DNA of 64,000 bases from Rhizomys pruinosus (Eukaryota; Chordata; Mammalia; Rodentia; Spalacidae), in assembly GCA_009823505.1 (NCBI GenBank), contig VZQC01007982.1:3990993-4054992 (forward strand). Reading direction: 5' to 3'. Of this stretch, positions 35,081 through 47,039 are shown in pieces (position 1 is the stretch's first letter; each line of letters begins with the position of its first letter). Made by a program: the position numbers and the translations under genes. The notes under the pieces are model-generated. The model ran no database searches and had not been told where the DNA came from. It saw only the letters and a program-made list of their open reading frames with translations.

Positions 35081-36149
35081 AGCACATTTCCTACAACATT
35101 TGATTTCTTAATCAAATTTAGACTCATTCTCCCATCCATGCCCACCCCTCATGCCCCTCTTCCCCCCATCAGAGCTCATGGATTCTGTCATACTCGAGTC
35201 CTGTCTTGCATTTTTAATTCACTCTGCTTGCCAACACCATGAATGTTATGATCTGAAGCTGACCTTCCCATTCTCTCCCAGTTAATGTTTTGATTTCTTT
35301 TTATAGTCTAGATATTAATCCTCTGACTAATATATAGTTGGCAAAGTCTTTCTTCGCTTTTCTTGTCTGTCTCTTAACTCTGCTGATTGTATTATTTGCT
35401 GTGCAGAAGCTATTTAATTTCCCACTTTGTTTGTCATTTCTTCCTCTTGTTTCTCGAGCAGTTGCAGTCCTTTTGAGAAAAATCTGCCTAATCCAATATT
35501 TTGGGTGTTTTCCTCTGAAGTTCAAGAGTTTCAAGTCTTAAATTGATGTCTTTGATCCATCTTAAGTAGACTCCCCCACCCACCCAGGCTGAGAAATAGA
35601 GACCTAGCTCCATTCTTGTGCATGTGGATATCTAGCTTTCCCAGCCCTGTCTTTTGAAGGTGCTTTTTCCCTCATATTGTTTTTGAAATTGAGGTGGCTG
35701 TAGCTGCATTGATTTATCTCTAGACCCTATTCTATTTCATCATGTGCATTTTTTGTGCCACTGTCATGCTGTTTTTGTTACTATGACTTCAGTGTAATTT
35801 GAAGTTAAGTATTGGCATATCTCCAGGAGTTTTTTCCCTTGCTTAGGATTGTTTTGGCTATTTGGGGTCTTTCATGTTTTCATAGGAATTTTAACTTAAA
35901 AAATTTTTTCTATGAAGACTATCATTGGATTGCATTGAATCTGTACATTGCTTTTGGTAATATAGTCATTTCCACAGTATAAATGTCTTTCCATTTCATG
36001 TGTATTCATCAGTTTCTTCATTGTAGAAGTCTTTTATCTCCTTAGATTTATTCCTATTTCTTGTTTTGTTTTTTTTTTTTTTGTAGGATATTGTACATTA
36101 TTTCCTGATTTCTCTTTTATCTTGTTCATTACTGGTATATATAAGGTAC

Positions 36150-36511
36150 TGTATTAGTCACTTTTCTGTTGCTGTGATAAAAAACCACCATGAGCAAGGG
36201 AACTTATAAAAGGAAGAGTTTATTTGAGCTTACGATTGACAGTTCCAGGGAATCAGAGTCCATTGTGGCGGGAAGCATGGTGGCCGGGGCTGCAGCAGCA
36301 AGCCGAGGGTCACATCTCACAATGAGCACAGGAAGCAGAGAGAGGCTGGAGACTGCAAGGCTTGTTAAACTCACTAAGCCTGCCCCCAGTGACATACTTC
36401 CTCCAGCACGGCCACACCTTCTAAGACCTCCAAGAACAGTGCCACTAACTGGAGACAAAATGTCTGAATACTTAAAGCCTATGGGGGGACACTCTCATTC
36501 AAACCACCACA
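36150..36511 (-). repeat. 3' LTR of the MaLR element
   Basis: Starts tgtattagtcacttttctg and ends ccaccaca on the + strand, so TG...CA on the minus strand. Confidence 0.9.
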
Positions 36512-37269
36512 TTCCATTCCCTGGCCCCCAGGGTTATGACCATATAAAATGCAAAATGCATTTAGTCCAACCTTAAAAGTCCCCATAGTCTTTACCAGTC
36601 TCAATTCTATTCAAAAGTCTATAGTCCAAAATCTCTTCTGAGACACAGGTCAATCTCTTAACTGTAAACTCCTGTAAAATCAAAAGGCAAATTACATACT
36701 CCCAACATACAGTGGAGCTGAATACACATTCCCATTCCAAAAGGGAGGAATAGAGGCATAGTGAGGAAATACTGGACCAAAACAAGACCGAAAACCAGCA
36801 GGGCAAACACAAAGTCCAGTAGCTCCATGTGCGACTTCTGGGACTTGACTTCCAAAGGGCTACGTGGCTCAGCTCTTCCAGCTTTGCTTGCAACATATAT
36901 CTCTTAGGCTGGTACCACTCCCTATATGCATCTCTCCTTGGCAAATATCTCAAAGCTCTGGCATCTCGAATGTCTTCTTGGGGTCTCTGCTGCCAACCAG
37001 GCTTCACATTCACAGCTTCACGCAATGGCCTATCAGGGCCTTCTTTATTCAGGGATGCCCCTGCTGCACTCTGTCTGGTCTCTGTGGCTCTCTGGAACCG
37101 TGGAGGAAGAACTGATGACCCTTCACTCTTGCATCCTTCGTGCCTCTAAAGCCAGCACCACGTGAATGAAATTGCCGAGTTTGGCTGCAAGTATGGGATG
37201 GACTCTCTCCTACTTTAACCACATTTGCAAATTTTCTCTGCCCTGGACTTGTTGGAGTGGAAAACCCTT

Positions 37270-37432
37270 TCGGTACACGTATTTACTCCTAGCACTTGGG
37301 AGGCAGAGGCAGGGCGGATCTTTGTGAGTTCAAGGCCAGCCCTGGTCTACGAGTGAGTTCCAGGACAAGCTGGGGCATACAGGGAGACCCTGTCTAAAAA
37401 AGACCAAAAAAAAAAAAAAAAAAAAAAAACCC
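37270..37432 (+). mobile_element. B1 SINE inside the MaLR interior
   Basis: The left end is degenerate (cgtatttactcctagcactt). Several single-base insertions relative to other B1 copies. A-run at 37404-37429. Confidence 0.85.
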
Positions 37433-38068
37433 CACAAAAGTTGGAGGGTTAGCTGGGTGTGGTCTTGCCCTGAAGGGTTGTTTACTTGTAAATCTCAAGG
37501 CCCCTCCTTAATCACACTTTTTCCATTGTTTACTTGTAAATATCTAGGCCTCTCCTTAATAACTTTAATCTCTTTATGAAAGGGAGCCTCTTCTTCACAT
37601 GCCTTGGCCACACCTTTAATCTTCCTAGTGTACTTTTCAGATCCAAACTGTACATTCTGCATTTCTTTCTGCCCCATTTGCTCTTTTTCCATGTAGATCT
37701 GCATAATATTCACCATTAACAGCCATGCTACCATTTCTACATTAGGTTGTCTTGAAATATCCTCTGCCAAAGACATTAGTCCATTGCTTTTCAACTTAAC
37801 ATCAGGCAAGCATTTGGGCTATGGGCAAACTGCTGCCAGACTCTTTATCAAAATATCCCAGTTGCTGCCTAAGTCTTTATTTTCCTCTGGAACTACATTT
37901 TTTGCAGCAATGCTTTATTCCAGGCTTCTATTAGAATGGCCCCTTAAGCTCTGCTTACAGTAGTCAATAGCTTTTCTAGCCCAAAGTTCCAAAGTCTTCC
38001 ACATTTCTCCAAACATCCACATGGTCAGGTTCTTCACAGCCAACAGCCCGCTCTCTGGTACCAAAAAC

Positions 38069-38428
38069 TGTATTAGTCACTTTTCTGTTGCTGTGATAAA
38101 ACCACCATGAACAAGGGAACTTATAAAAGGAAGAGTTTATTTGAGCTTGCAATTGATGGTTCCAGGGAATCAGATTCCATTGTGGTGGGAAGCATGGTGG
38201 AGGGGGCTGGAGCAGCAAGCCAAGGGTCACATCTTGCAATGAGCACAGGAAGCAGAGAGAGACTGGAGACTGCAAGGCTTGTTAAACTCACTGAGCCTGC
38301 CCCTAGTGACTTACTTCTTCCAGCATGGCCACATCTTCTAAGACCTCCAAGAACAGTGCCACTAACTGTAGACAAAATGTCTGAATACTTAAAGCCTATG
38401 GGGGGACACTCTCATTCAAACCACCACA
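38069..38428 (-). repeat. 5' LTR of the MaLR element
   Basis: Nearly identical to 36150-36511, with scattered substitutions, and adjoins the primer-binding site at 38047-38063. Confidence 0.9.
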
Positions 38429-38771
38429 GGTACTTAATTTTGTGTGTTGATTTGTATCCTGCTACTTTGCTGAAAGTACTTATCAGATCTAAGAATTTCT
38501 GGTGGAATCATGGGGTCTTTTTGTTTTGGTATAATGTGGCCTGCCAATAGGAATAGTTTTGCCTCTTTCTTATTTATACCCCCTTTATTTCTTTCTTTAG
38601 TCTAACAACTTAAGTACCATATTGAATAAGTTTGGAAAGACTGGACACTTTGTCTCATTCTTAATTTTAGAGGAATGCTTTTAGTTTCCTTTCATTTAGC
38701 ATAATGGGAGCAATATTATAATTTCCATTACTGTGTTGAGTTTCTTCTATTTCTAGTTTCTTTAGGTCTTA

Positions 38772-39187
38772 AAAAGATTTATTTATTTTTATGTTTATGA
38801 GTGTTTGCCTACATGTATCCATGTCTCCAACATGTCAGCCTGGTGCTTGCAGAAGCCAGAATAGGATATCAGATTCCTTGGAACTGAAGTTAAAAACAGC
38901 CCTGAGCTGGGCATGGCGGCACATGCCTTTAATCCTAGCACTTGGGAGGCAGAGGCAGGCGGATCTCTGTGAGTTCAAGGCTAGCGTGGTCTACAGAGTG
39001 AGTTCCAGGACAGCTGGGACTACAGGGAGACCCTGACTTGAAAAGACAAAAAAAAAAAAAAACAAAAACAAAAACAAAAAGAAAAAAACCAAAACAGCCC
39101 TGAACTGCCACATGGGTCCTGGAAACCAAACCTGTTTCCTTTGCAAGAGTGGCTAATGTTCTTCACCAGTGAGCCGTATCTCCAGGC
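38772..39187 (-). mobile_element. B2-type SINE split by a B1
   Basis: Tail at 38772-38800 and head gccgtatctccaggccc at the right end. Interrupted by the B1 at 38906-39090. Confidence 0.8.
38906..39090 (+). mobile_element. B1 SINE inserted in a B2
   Basis: Starts gctgggcatggcggcacatg. Direct repeats aaaacagccctga lie at 38893-38905 and 39091-39103. Confidence 0.95.
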
Positions 39188-39390
39188 CCTTCAGGGATTT
39201 TATCATAAAGGATGTTGAACTTTGCCATTGTCTTTTTTTCTCCCGTGTATGATGATAATGATGTGGTTTCTGCCCTAAGACCCCTTTATGTGTTGGATTA
39301 CAGATATTGATTCACGTCTGAACTATCTTTATATCCCCGGAATGAAAGCAACTTTGTCATGGTGTATAAGTCTTAATGTGTTCTTGATTT

Positions 39391-40265
39391 TCTTTTTCCA
39401 TGAGCCTTAGGTACAGAGGTTCCACTAGGGTTGGGCATCTCTCAGACATACATTCTCAGTGTGGGGCCAGTTGCAGAACTCTATAATAGGCTCCATCTGT
39501 TGCAAAAAGAAGCTTCTTTGATTAGTGGTAAATGGTACACTTGTCTGTAAATGTAAGGAACCATATTTAGCATATGGTAAGACATTTCATTTATCTAGAG
39601 ATATGAAAGAGATAGGGTTTTCTCTGGATCTATGACCTCTCCAGCCATGTATGTTTGGCCATCCATGAGTTCTCTCCCATTGGGGGGGGGGCTTTAAGTC
39701 CAATTAGATAGCTGTTGATTACCTTTCAGATAACAGTGCCACTATTGTACTAATAGAGGTAGTTTGCTGTGCTAGTCATTGTGGTTATTGGAGCTGGGTT
39801 GGACCATTGGTTGATTTTTCCCTCCTTAGCACCTAGCATAGTATTCTCTAGAACTAGTCTTCAGGGGAAAGGCTTCCAGGTCAGTGCCTGCTCCATTGCT
39901 CCAAGTCCTATGCCCCAAGTATGCCCTGTCTTCAACAGTTGGGTCTTACCTTCCAGTTCTGGGAGATAACCAAGGGCTCTGGCAGCAGCCTGTGTTATTT
40001 TTGGAGTCTCTTAACTACTCTGACTAATAACTTGAAGGGAGGTCTCTCCTGTTTGGCACTGTGCTCCTTGCCATACACCCCCAGGTAGACATATGGACTA
40101 ATGTTCAGACAGCAGATATGTATTTCTCAAGAGGTTCTGGAGCCAACAGTTATTTTTAAACTTTAGTTTGTGGTCTGGTTTCATTGTGCATCTGTGTAAC
40201 ATCACAGCAATGGCAGCATGTAGTAGAAGGGTTTCTTTCTAGATCAGAAATCTCTGTATTTTCTT
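39391..40265. other. Unclassified sequence between L1 segments
   Basis: It lies between an L1 RT-domain fragment and an L1 5' end of the same orientation and may be old repeat material. No consensus that I can name; a G-run sits at 39681-39690. Confidence 0.35.
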
Positions 40266-40272
40266 TCTTTTT

Positions 40273-40417
40273 CGTGATGGTACATGCCTTTAATCCCAGC
40301 ACTCATGAGGCAGAGGCAGGCAGATCTCTGTGAATTCAAGGCCAGCCTGGTCTATATAGCAAGCTCTAGGCCAGCTGGGACTAAAGGGAGACCCTGTCTC
40401 AAAAAGACAAAAAAATA
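40273..40417 (+). mobile_element. B1 SINE
   Basis: Starts gatggtacatgcctttaatc and ends in an A-run. It immediately adjoins the B2 on its right. Confidence 0.9.
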
Positions 40418-40419
40418 TT

Positions 40420-40632
40420 GTTTTTATTTTTTATATGTATGAATGTTGTGCCTGCATGTAAGTAGGCGGACCCATGTAGTGGAATGGCTGCAGAGGTCAG
40501 AAGAGTGTGTCAGATACCCTGGAACTGGAGTTAAGGACAGTTGTTAGCCACTATGTGTGTGCCAAGGCTCTAACCAGGGTTCTCTGCAAGAGCAGCCAGT
40601 GCTCTTAACTGCTGAGCCATCTGTCCAGCCCC
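40420..40632 (-). mobile_element. B2 SINE
   Basis: RC B2 ending ctgagccatctgtccagccc. The sequence ctgtatttt left of the B1 (about 40254) and ctgtatttg right of the B2 (about 40639) may be one shared duplication around both SINEs. Confidence 0.9.
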
Positions 40633-40979
40633 TATTTTCTGTATTTGCTTCTGGTTGGTATTTCCCCCCCCCTTCTCTCTCTGTCTCTCAAACATTACAG
40701 GTACAAGTGAATGCCCTTCTAAGTGCCTGAATCCTTCCTCAATTCCTTACCTTTCTCTAAACTATACAGGTAACTACTATTTTGAAATGGTCCTTTTTTC
40801 TTCTCACATTTTGTTGTTCTCCAATTTTGTTGAAATATTTTAAAAGTTCTAATAGAATATTTGAAAAATAAATTTGCAAATTTTCCTTTATTTTGAATGT
40901 AAACAATCATAGTGTCTATTGCTAAGAATGGCATCATTTCCTTTGTATTTATATATTTATTTATCCACTGGCTAAATCT

Positions 40980-41450
40980 GTATTAAAAATTTTCAGAATT
41001 ATTTGTCTCACTTCCCTTAATCTTTTTTGTTTTTGTTGCTGTTTTTTACGTGACTGGGAATACGTGCATAACTTTGGTTGAAACAGTAGTGGGTCTTGCC
41101 TTTTTAAAATTTATCCCTATTTTCCTTTAGAGCTTTCATTTCATTATATATGTGTTCTTTAAATTCTTTCAGTTCTTTGATTTGTTTAATCATGTTTGTA
41201 ATGGTTCTTTAAAGATCTATGCCCTGGATTACATTCAAGGAGTCTTCATTATAGGATTCTTCAATAGGACTAGTAGTGCTCGGTGGAAGTTTATCATTTG
41301 GGTTTTTCACATTATTGATTTGTATTGTGCTTTAGGCATTTAGTTTTGTTGTTGTTGTTGGTTGTGGTTCTGGTGTGGAGTTTAGATGTTTGTTGAGGTG
41401 AAGGCTGATTTTGCTTATGTTCTTTAGTTGTTTTTGCTGACTACTTAATT
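40980..41450 (-). mobile_element. L1 ORF1 N-terminal (coiled-coil) remnant
   Basis: The minus strand at about 41105-41190 reads QIKELKEFKEHIYNEMKALK, a heptad-like coiled-coil stretch typical of L1 ORF1p, which forms the RNA-binding trimer. The rest is degenerate. Confidence 0.6.
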
Positions 41451-41454
41451 AGCA

Positions 41455-42062
41455 TACAGGTGTGGATAGTTTAGGTCCCAAGGTGTTACCTCTATCATAA
41501 GACTGGCTAGACCAGCACCCCTTACCCAGCCAGCAAACAGCTCCCCCAGTGGCCCGAGCTATGCAACACCCAAGGTAGGTGAATCCCCCCAGGTCCATTG
41601 GATCCACACCCCCAGGGCCCCAGGCACTCCCAGCCTTGCGGGCCAGAAGATCCCCACATCCCTGCTGCTGTGGAGCTGGAGTCCCCCTGCTGTGGAGCAG
41701 CACCCCCCCAAAGTGGGGTGAACCCCAGTCACCCACCCAGAAAGATGCACTTAGAGAACCACTGCACGTCACATGGTCTGCCCACTGGGCCTACATGGCC
41801 AAGGTCTGTACCTGGGTCCAGTGGGAGGGAGGCCCAGCCCAAGCAAGCAGGGCTTGTCTCTGCTGTGTCCTGGTGGCCTCGGGCCATGTCTGTAGCTCTG
41901 AATTGTAGTCAAGAAGGGTCCAGGTGCCCTCAGGACCACCTCTGGTGCTTCCCAACACTCTGGGGGGTGCCCTAAATTCCCCTTCCCCAACTTTGCCTTA
42001 GCTGCTCAGAATGCACCTGCTGCCCCAGGAGCCACCATCTTAGTTCTCCCTCAACTGTGATT
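41455..42062 (-). mobile_element. GC-rich L1 5' UTR (old promoter region)
   Basis: A GC-rich, CpG-depleted 600 bp stretch immediately 5' (minus sense) of the ORF1 remnant, with gccaccatcttagttctccc near 42031-42050. Position and composition fit an L1 5' UTR. Open frames through it are by-products of base composition. Confidence 0.5.
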
Positions 42063-42129
42063 TTGACTCTGGGGGTCCTGCCTTTTGTGGACATGCTTCT
42101 GTTACCATTAATATTATTTTTTCTTTTAA

Positions 42130-42520
42130 TATTTTTTGTATGTGACATACGTGTGTGCCCTCTTACTCATCTTAAAATTAGTGTGGTATGTGTGCAGTGT
42201 ACACACCTTTGCCCCTAATAGAGAACAGAGAAGGATGCTGAATGTCCCCTCTGTTGTTCTCTGTCTTATTCCCTTGAAGTAGGGTCCATCGCTCACTGAA
42301 TTTGGAGTTTGCAGGCTTTATTTATTTTTTAGCTAGGCTGGCAGCCAGCCCACCGCACTCCAGTAATTCTCTTGTCTACCCCCTCCTTCTCCCTGGTGCT
42401 GGGGTTACAGGTGCAGGAAAGGCCATTCACAGCTTCTTGCATGGGTACTGGATAATCAAACTCATGTCTTCATGCTGGCTCAGTGAGCACTTTAACCACT
42501 CAGCCATCTCCCCAGTGTCC
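42130..42520 (-). mobile_element. Old tRNA-derived SINE-like repeat
   Basis: Ends in a B2/B4-like head accactcagccatctcccca and contains a ggtgctggggttacaggtgc core. Family uncertain; it may be two elements. Confidence 0.45.
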
Positions 42521-42676
42521 TCTTAGTTTTTGACTGATTTTCTACTTCTGTGGGATGTAAAACTGTAGTTTCTGTTCTTACTCTTAGAGGTTTTAACCTC
42601 AGTCTTTTAGTGTTTCCTATGCTACAGAAATATTTTAACTTTACCACCACCTACTTTTCATTATTTCAAGTGCATG

Positions 42677-42728
42677 TTGTATGTATGTATGTATGTATGC
42701 ATGTATGTATGTATGCATGAATGCATCT
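42677..42728. repeat. (TATG)n tetranucleotide repeat
   Basis: Repeated gtat units with gcat variants, continuing weakly to about 42738. Confidence 0.9.
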
Positions 42729-42739
42729 GTGTATGTAAA

Positions 42740-44040
42740 CAGCCTAAAAGCTGATTCTAAAATTTAGACTTTTTATTTTGTGCCTAGTTCATGTAATTAG
42801 AATTCTATACTGAGAAATCAAAGCACTGTTTCCTTTGCAGTTATATATTTATTCATTCATTGTATAAATCAGAAAGAACTCATAGTTTCTGATTTCCTTG
42901 AGTTATGATTAATTACTTTGTTGCTTTAATCATCCCAGATTTGTCTGTTGGTAGACATTTCCTTTAAGGTAGCTCCCTGCTTCTTCTAACATGCTCCCAT
43001 CATTTTAGAAATACTTCCTCAGATTCCTGGAGTGCAAAGAAATGCAGGAGCCTCCTACATTCCCTGCCCTAGCCTTAAAATTGCCTATTTCTTTAAGGAA
43101 CTCTGGTTCTTTTTATTTGAGAAAAATATTTTGAAACCAAGATTTGTGTTGTAGTTGTACACATTTCTACTAGTCTGTCATTGCTGTAGTCCCTCTTTTC
43201 TGACAAAGTTAGAAATATATATGTTTCTATTTACATGTGTTCACATGTATGTGTTTATGTGTATATACATACAGAAACAAACAAATCTGTATCTCATAGA
43301 TCTGTATGTATGTACATATACATACATGTAAAAAAAAGAATTCAGCTCCACTTCCAAATAAACTCACTGCAATTTTAACCTTCTTCCTTTCCTTTTACCT
43401 GTAATAGTGAGATGCCTAGTTTTCTTTTAATTATTTAAATAATATTAATATACATATAAGTTTAATTCCACGTTGCTAATTGTGAAAAGCAATCATGGTA
43501 CAGTGAAACCCAAATGTGTTAACCCGAGTGGAGCATCTGTACAGAGTTGTATTACATTCTATAAGGCTTGGAGTAGCTAGTCTCTCTCATTTATTTGCAG
43601 AACGCTTGAGTTACCATTTTATTTCACTTGAATTTCTCAAGATCATGCTTAATTTTATTTATTTTAGGGGCCATATGGAATATATTCTAAAAGTACCCAG
43701 ACAAGTGTCACATTGCCATCACCATCTCTTATGCTGCTTTGGAGCATGAAGACTAGAGTTGTTCAGTTCCTCTAGCCCATCATTGGTCTCTGCTTTATCC
43801 TTTCGGTATTTCTGTTTGCAGAAACAAGCAAATTAATGTGTCTTCTATACTTCCTCTCTTCTACAAAGGTAGAATACTCTTGTACAATTTGTTTTCACTT
43901 GGTAATAAATCTTGAAAATTACTTAGCAGCAATGATGTAAGGAAAATCTGCATATCTATTTTCATATTTGTGGTAGTATATCATTAGAGTAAATTTCTAG
44001 AAGGGTAGCTCAAGCACAAGGTAAACCATTGTGTAGGTTC
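42740..44040. other. Intron sequence without recognised elements
   Basis: AT-rich. Short (AT/GT) runs at 43240-43330. No consensus recognised. Confidence 0.45.
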
Positions 44041-45181
44041 TTTTTTTTTTTTAGATACTTTTTTGTTTTAGATACTTTTATTGTATAAAAATCTTATAAA
44101 CTAGCATCATATATAGCAATTCATGAGTATCTAGTTCAGTGGTGTTAAGTATATTCACATTCTTGTGCAGTCTTTCTCTGGAGGTTTTTCTTCTTCCAAA
44201 ACTGAAAGTCTATACCTTTTAAGCAGTAATTTCTCTTTCCTTCTCTCTTAACTTCTGGCATCTAACATTGTGCTTTCTGTTTCTGTGAATTTGACTACCT
44301 TATACTGCTTTTTAGCACAATCATAGTACTTGTCTTTTGTGACTGGCTACTTTCATTTAGCATCATGTTTTAAGGTGAATTGATGTTGTAACATGTGTCA
44401 GAATGTTCTTTGTCAAGGCTGAGTGATACTGTATTGCTTGTATTCCACATTTTGTCTGGCTCTTGATGGACATTTGGGTTGCTTCTACCTCTTGACTATT
44501 GGAATAGTGCTGCTATGATCATGTTTGTATGAATATTATCATGACATCCCCTTTTCAGATCTTTTTAATGTGTACCCAGAAGTAGACTTGCTAGATCATA
44601 AGCTGATTCTATTTTTAGTTTTTATCCAAGGGACAATCACATTTGTCACTGCACTTACACTGTTTTACATCCTTATCAACAGTATACAAGGCCTGGTTTC
44701 GTCACAGTTTGTCCTCTGTTTTTATTTATTTTTTGATAGTAGACACCCTAATTGGTCTGAGGTTATCTGATTGTAGTTTTAGTTTGCAGTTCCCTTTAAC
44801 AACTGTTTACTCAAGTCCTTTGCCCATTTTTAAATTATATTATTGTTCTCAAATTGTTGAGTTGCATCTGTTTGTTAAGTATTTATTCTTTTTTTCATTT
44901 TTAATAAATTGTACTGAATTTTTGTGTATTTCATATGGAACATGTTAATTTTATACTCCGTTTCCTATTGGCACTTGGCCATAGTTCCCCCCGCCCCCAC
45001 TGGATTTAATACATTCTATAATTTGTGTTAAAGCCTATCATGTCAAGTTAGTATCCCTAGACAACCCTCATTGCAGGTTTATCCACTGAAGTCTAGTCAG
45101 CCTAGCTAGAGTCCCTCCCTTTAAGAAGGTCAGCCCTTCTTCTCCTAGTAGTGATCAGCTGCCAATATAGTTCTCGGCCAG

Positions 45182-45310
45182 AGGCATCAGATCACCCTGG
45201 AGCTGGAGTTGCATGTGGTTGTGAGCCACCTGATGTGAGTGTTCAGCATCTAACTTGGGTTCTCTGGAAGAATGGTACATCCTCTTCACTACTGAGCCAT
45301 ATGTCCAGCC
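45182..45310 (-). mobile_element. Old truncated B2 SINE
   Basis: Only the 5' half (RC) is present, ending gagccatatgtccagcc. Part of it (45245 on) is where the noisy second copy starts at 55528. Confidence 0.75.
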
Positions 45311-45347
45311 TGTAGATGTTCTTTATTTTAAATCTTAACTCCTTTTT

Positions 45348-45590
45348 TAAAAAATTTTATTTATTTATTTTTTATGTGTATGAATGTACTGTCTGCATGC
45401 AGGTCTGTGCACCCTTGTCGTGCAATGCGGCGGAGTTCAGAAGAGGGTGTCCGATTCCCCTGGAACTGGAGTTCTCCTGGAATTGGAGTTACAGACAGTT
45501 CTCAGCCGCCATGTGGGTGCTGGGGATCGAACCCGGATCCTCTGCAAGAGCAGTCGGCGCTTTTAACTGCTAGGCCGTCTCTCCAGCCCC
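45348..45590 (-). mobile_element. B2 SINE
   Basis: Full RC B2. Direct repeats cttaactccttttt lie at 45334-45347 and 45592-45605. Confidence 0.94.
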
Positions 45591-45848
45591 ACTTAACTCC
45601 TTTTTAAGATATATTATTTTCAAATACTTTCTGTCATTTGATTGATTGCCTTTTTATTGTGCTGTATTGATTGTGCCCCTTGTTTAAATTTTGATGAAGT
45701 CTAATTTGTGTTTCCTTTTTTTGCTTGTGCTTTGGATGTCTTATTTGGAAAATCCTTGCCAAATCCAGATCTGAGGCTTTCTCCCTGTTTTCCTAAGAGT
45801 TTTATGGTGTTAGATCTTATGTTTATATTTCTGAACCATTATGAGGTG

Positions 45849-46058
45849 TTTTTTTTTTTATGTGTATGAGTGTACTGTCTGCATGTAGGTAGGTGCACCC
45901 GTGTTGTGCAGAGATGCGGATGTCAGAAGAGGGTGTCAGATTCCCCTGGAACTGGAGTTAAAGACTGTTCTTAGCCGCCATGTGGGTGCTGGGAATTGAT
46001 CCCGGGTCCTCTGCAAGAGCAGTCAGTGCTCTTAACCGCTGAGCCATCTCTCCAGCCC
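45849..46058 (-). mobile_element. B2 SINE
   Basis: RC B2 from the T-run at 45849 to ctctccagccc at 46058. A distorted counterpart lies at about 56900-57095. Confidence 0.92.
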
Positions 46059-46384
46059 TGAGTTATTTTTTGTATATGGTATGAGGTAAGGGTTCATGTT
46101 TTTCTCTAGCTTTAGGAGGTACTGTGGGATCATTCTCTACCAGAACAGTCCCAGCTTGACTTCCCATCACCAGTGTATGGGGCACTTGTTTCTCTGTAGC
46201 CTTTGCAATACATAGTATGCCGTACTTTTAGCTTTTCCTAATATGATAGGTAGAAAATAGAGTCACATTGTTTAATTTGCATATCTGTTATTACAAATTA
46301 GTTTGAACAATTTCTTATGTATTCAAGGTTTTCTTTGTATGTTTTTGTGAGCTACCTTTATGTTTTCTATTTTTCTTTGTCTTT

Positions 46385-46606
46385 TAAAAATTTTTTATTA
46401 TTTTTTATGTATATGAGTGTACTGTCTGCATGTAGGTTGGTGCACCCGTGTTGTGCAGTGTTGTAGAAGTCAGAAGAGGGCATCGGATTCCCCTGGAACT
46501 GGAGTTAAAGACGGTTCTTAGCTGCCATGTGGGTGCTGGGAATTGAACCCGGGTCCTCTGCAAGAGCAGTTGGCACTCTCAACCGCTGAGCCATCTCTCC
46601 AGCCCC
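46385..46606 (-). mobile_element. B2 SINE
   Basis: RC B2 from ttttttattattttttatg to ctctccagcccc. Confidence 0.92.
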
Positions 46607-46665
46607 TCCATTTTTTCTATTATTTATGTTTAAACCTATTAAGATGCTATATTAATGAGTTTTCT

Positions 46666-46887
46666 TTTTCAATATTTTATTTTTTATGTGTATAAGTATA
46701 TTGTTTGCATGCATGTAAGTGTACCCATGTCATACAATGCCCATCTAAGTCAGAAGAAGGCAAAGGATACCCTGGAACTGGAGTTACCAATGGTTGCTAG
46801 CTACCATGGGCTGGGAATTGAACCTGGGTTCTCTGCAAGAGCCACCAGTGAGCTCTCTTAGCCACTGAGCTCTCTCTCTAGTCCCAG
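46666..46887 (-). mobile_element. B2 SINE, older
   Basis: RC B2. Direct repeats taatgagttttct lie at 46653-46665 and 46888-46900. Confidence 0.92.
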
Positions 46888-47039
46888 TAATGAGTTTTCT
46901 AATGTTGAACTATTTTGCTTTTATGGAATAAATCTGTCTTGATCATAATAGAGTTGGATAAATAAATAGCTTCAACTTCTCAGTTGAAGTCTGTGCTAAT
47001 TTTGATTTTAATATTCAGTTTTTTGTACAGTAATATAGG

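Larger units (their letters stand above)
36150..38428 (-). mobile_element. Complete MaLR (ERVL-type) non-autonomous element
   Basis: Two LTRs (36150-36511 and 38069-38428, about 360 bp each) flank about 1.56 kb of interior. The 5 bp duplication ggtac lies at 36145-36149 and 38429-38433. Read on the minus strand: 5' LTR, primer-binding site complementary to tRNA-Leu 3' end (tggtaccagagag..., 38047-38063), a non-coding interior, a purine-rich tract (36512-36530) and the 3' LTR. A B1 lies in the interior at about 37270-37432. No protein frame is present, as usual for MaLRs. Confidence 0.9.
35085..39390 (-). mobile_element. Old L1 segment, split by a complete MaLR element
   Basis: 35085-36149 and 38429-39390 are one continuous degenerate L1 read on the minus strand: 3' UTR with pyrimidine-rich stretch near 35120-35170, ORF2 C-terminal region, then RT-domain sequence near 39200-39370. 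The MaLR element at 36150-38428 interrupts it with a 5 bp duplication. A nested B2-like/B1 pair lies at 38772-39187. Confidence 0.8.
44041..46370 (-). mobile_element. Old L1 (mammalian-wide type) 3' region, interrupted by SINEs
   Basis: Minus-strand ORF2/3' sequence from ggacatttgggttgcttcta near 44470, through agacaccctaattggtctga near 44741, to gcttgacttcccatcaccag near 46154. Split by B2 insertions at about 45182, 45348 and 45849. Confidence 0.7.

Noticed and set aside
36190..36576. Frames of 84-147 codons in the LTRs (also 38107-38550 and 901-1320)
   Set aside because: They follow the LTR sequence and recur with it in both orientations; MaLR LTRs are non-coding.
40655..40790. Candidate exon after a pyrimidine tract and ending near caggtaac
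   Set aside because: The frame does not fit the expected Exoc4 continuation and encodes no Sec8-like residues.
46970..46989. Small palindrome in which two 8 bp arms flank tctc
   Set aside because: Short enough to be chance and with no supporting context. It also weakens orientation calls based on this motif alone.
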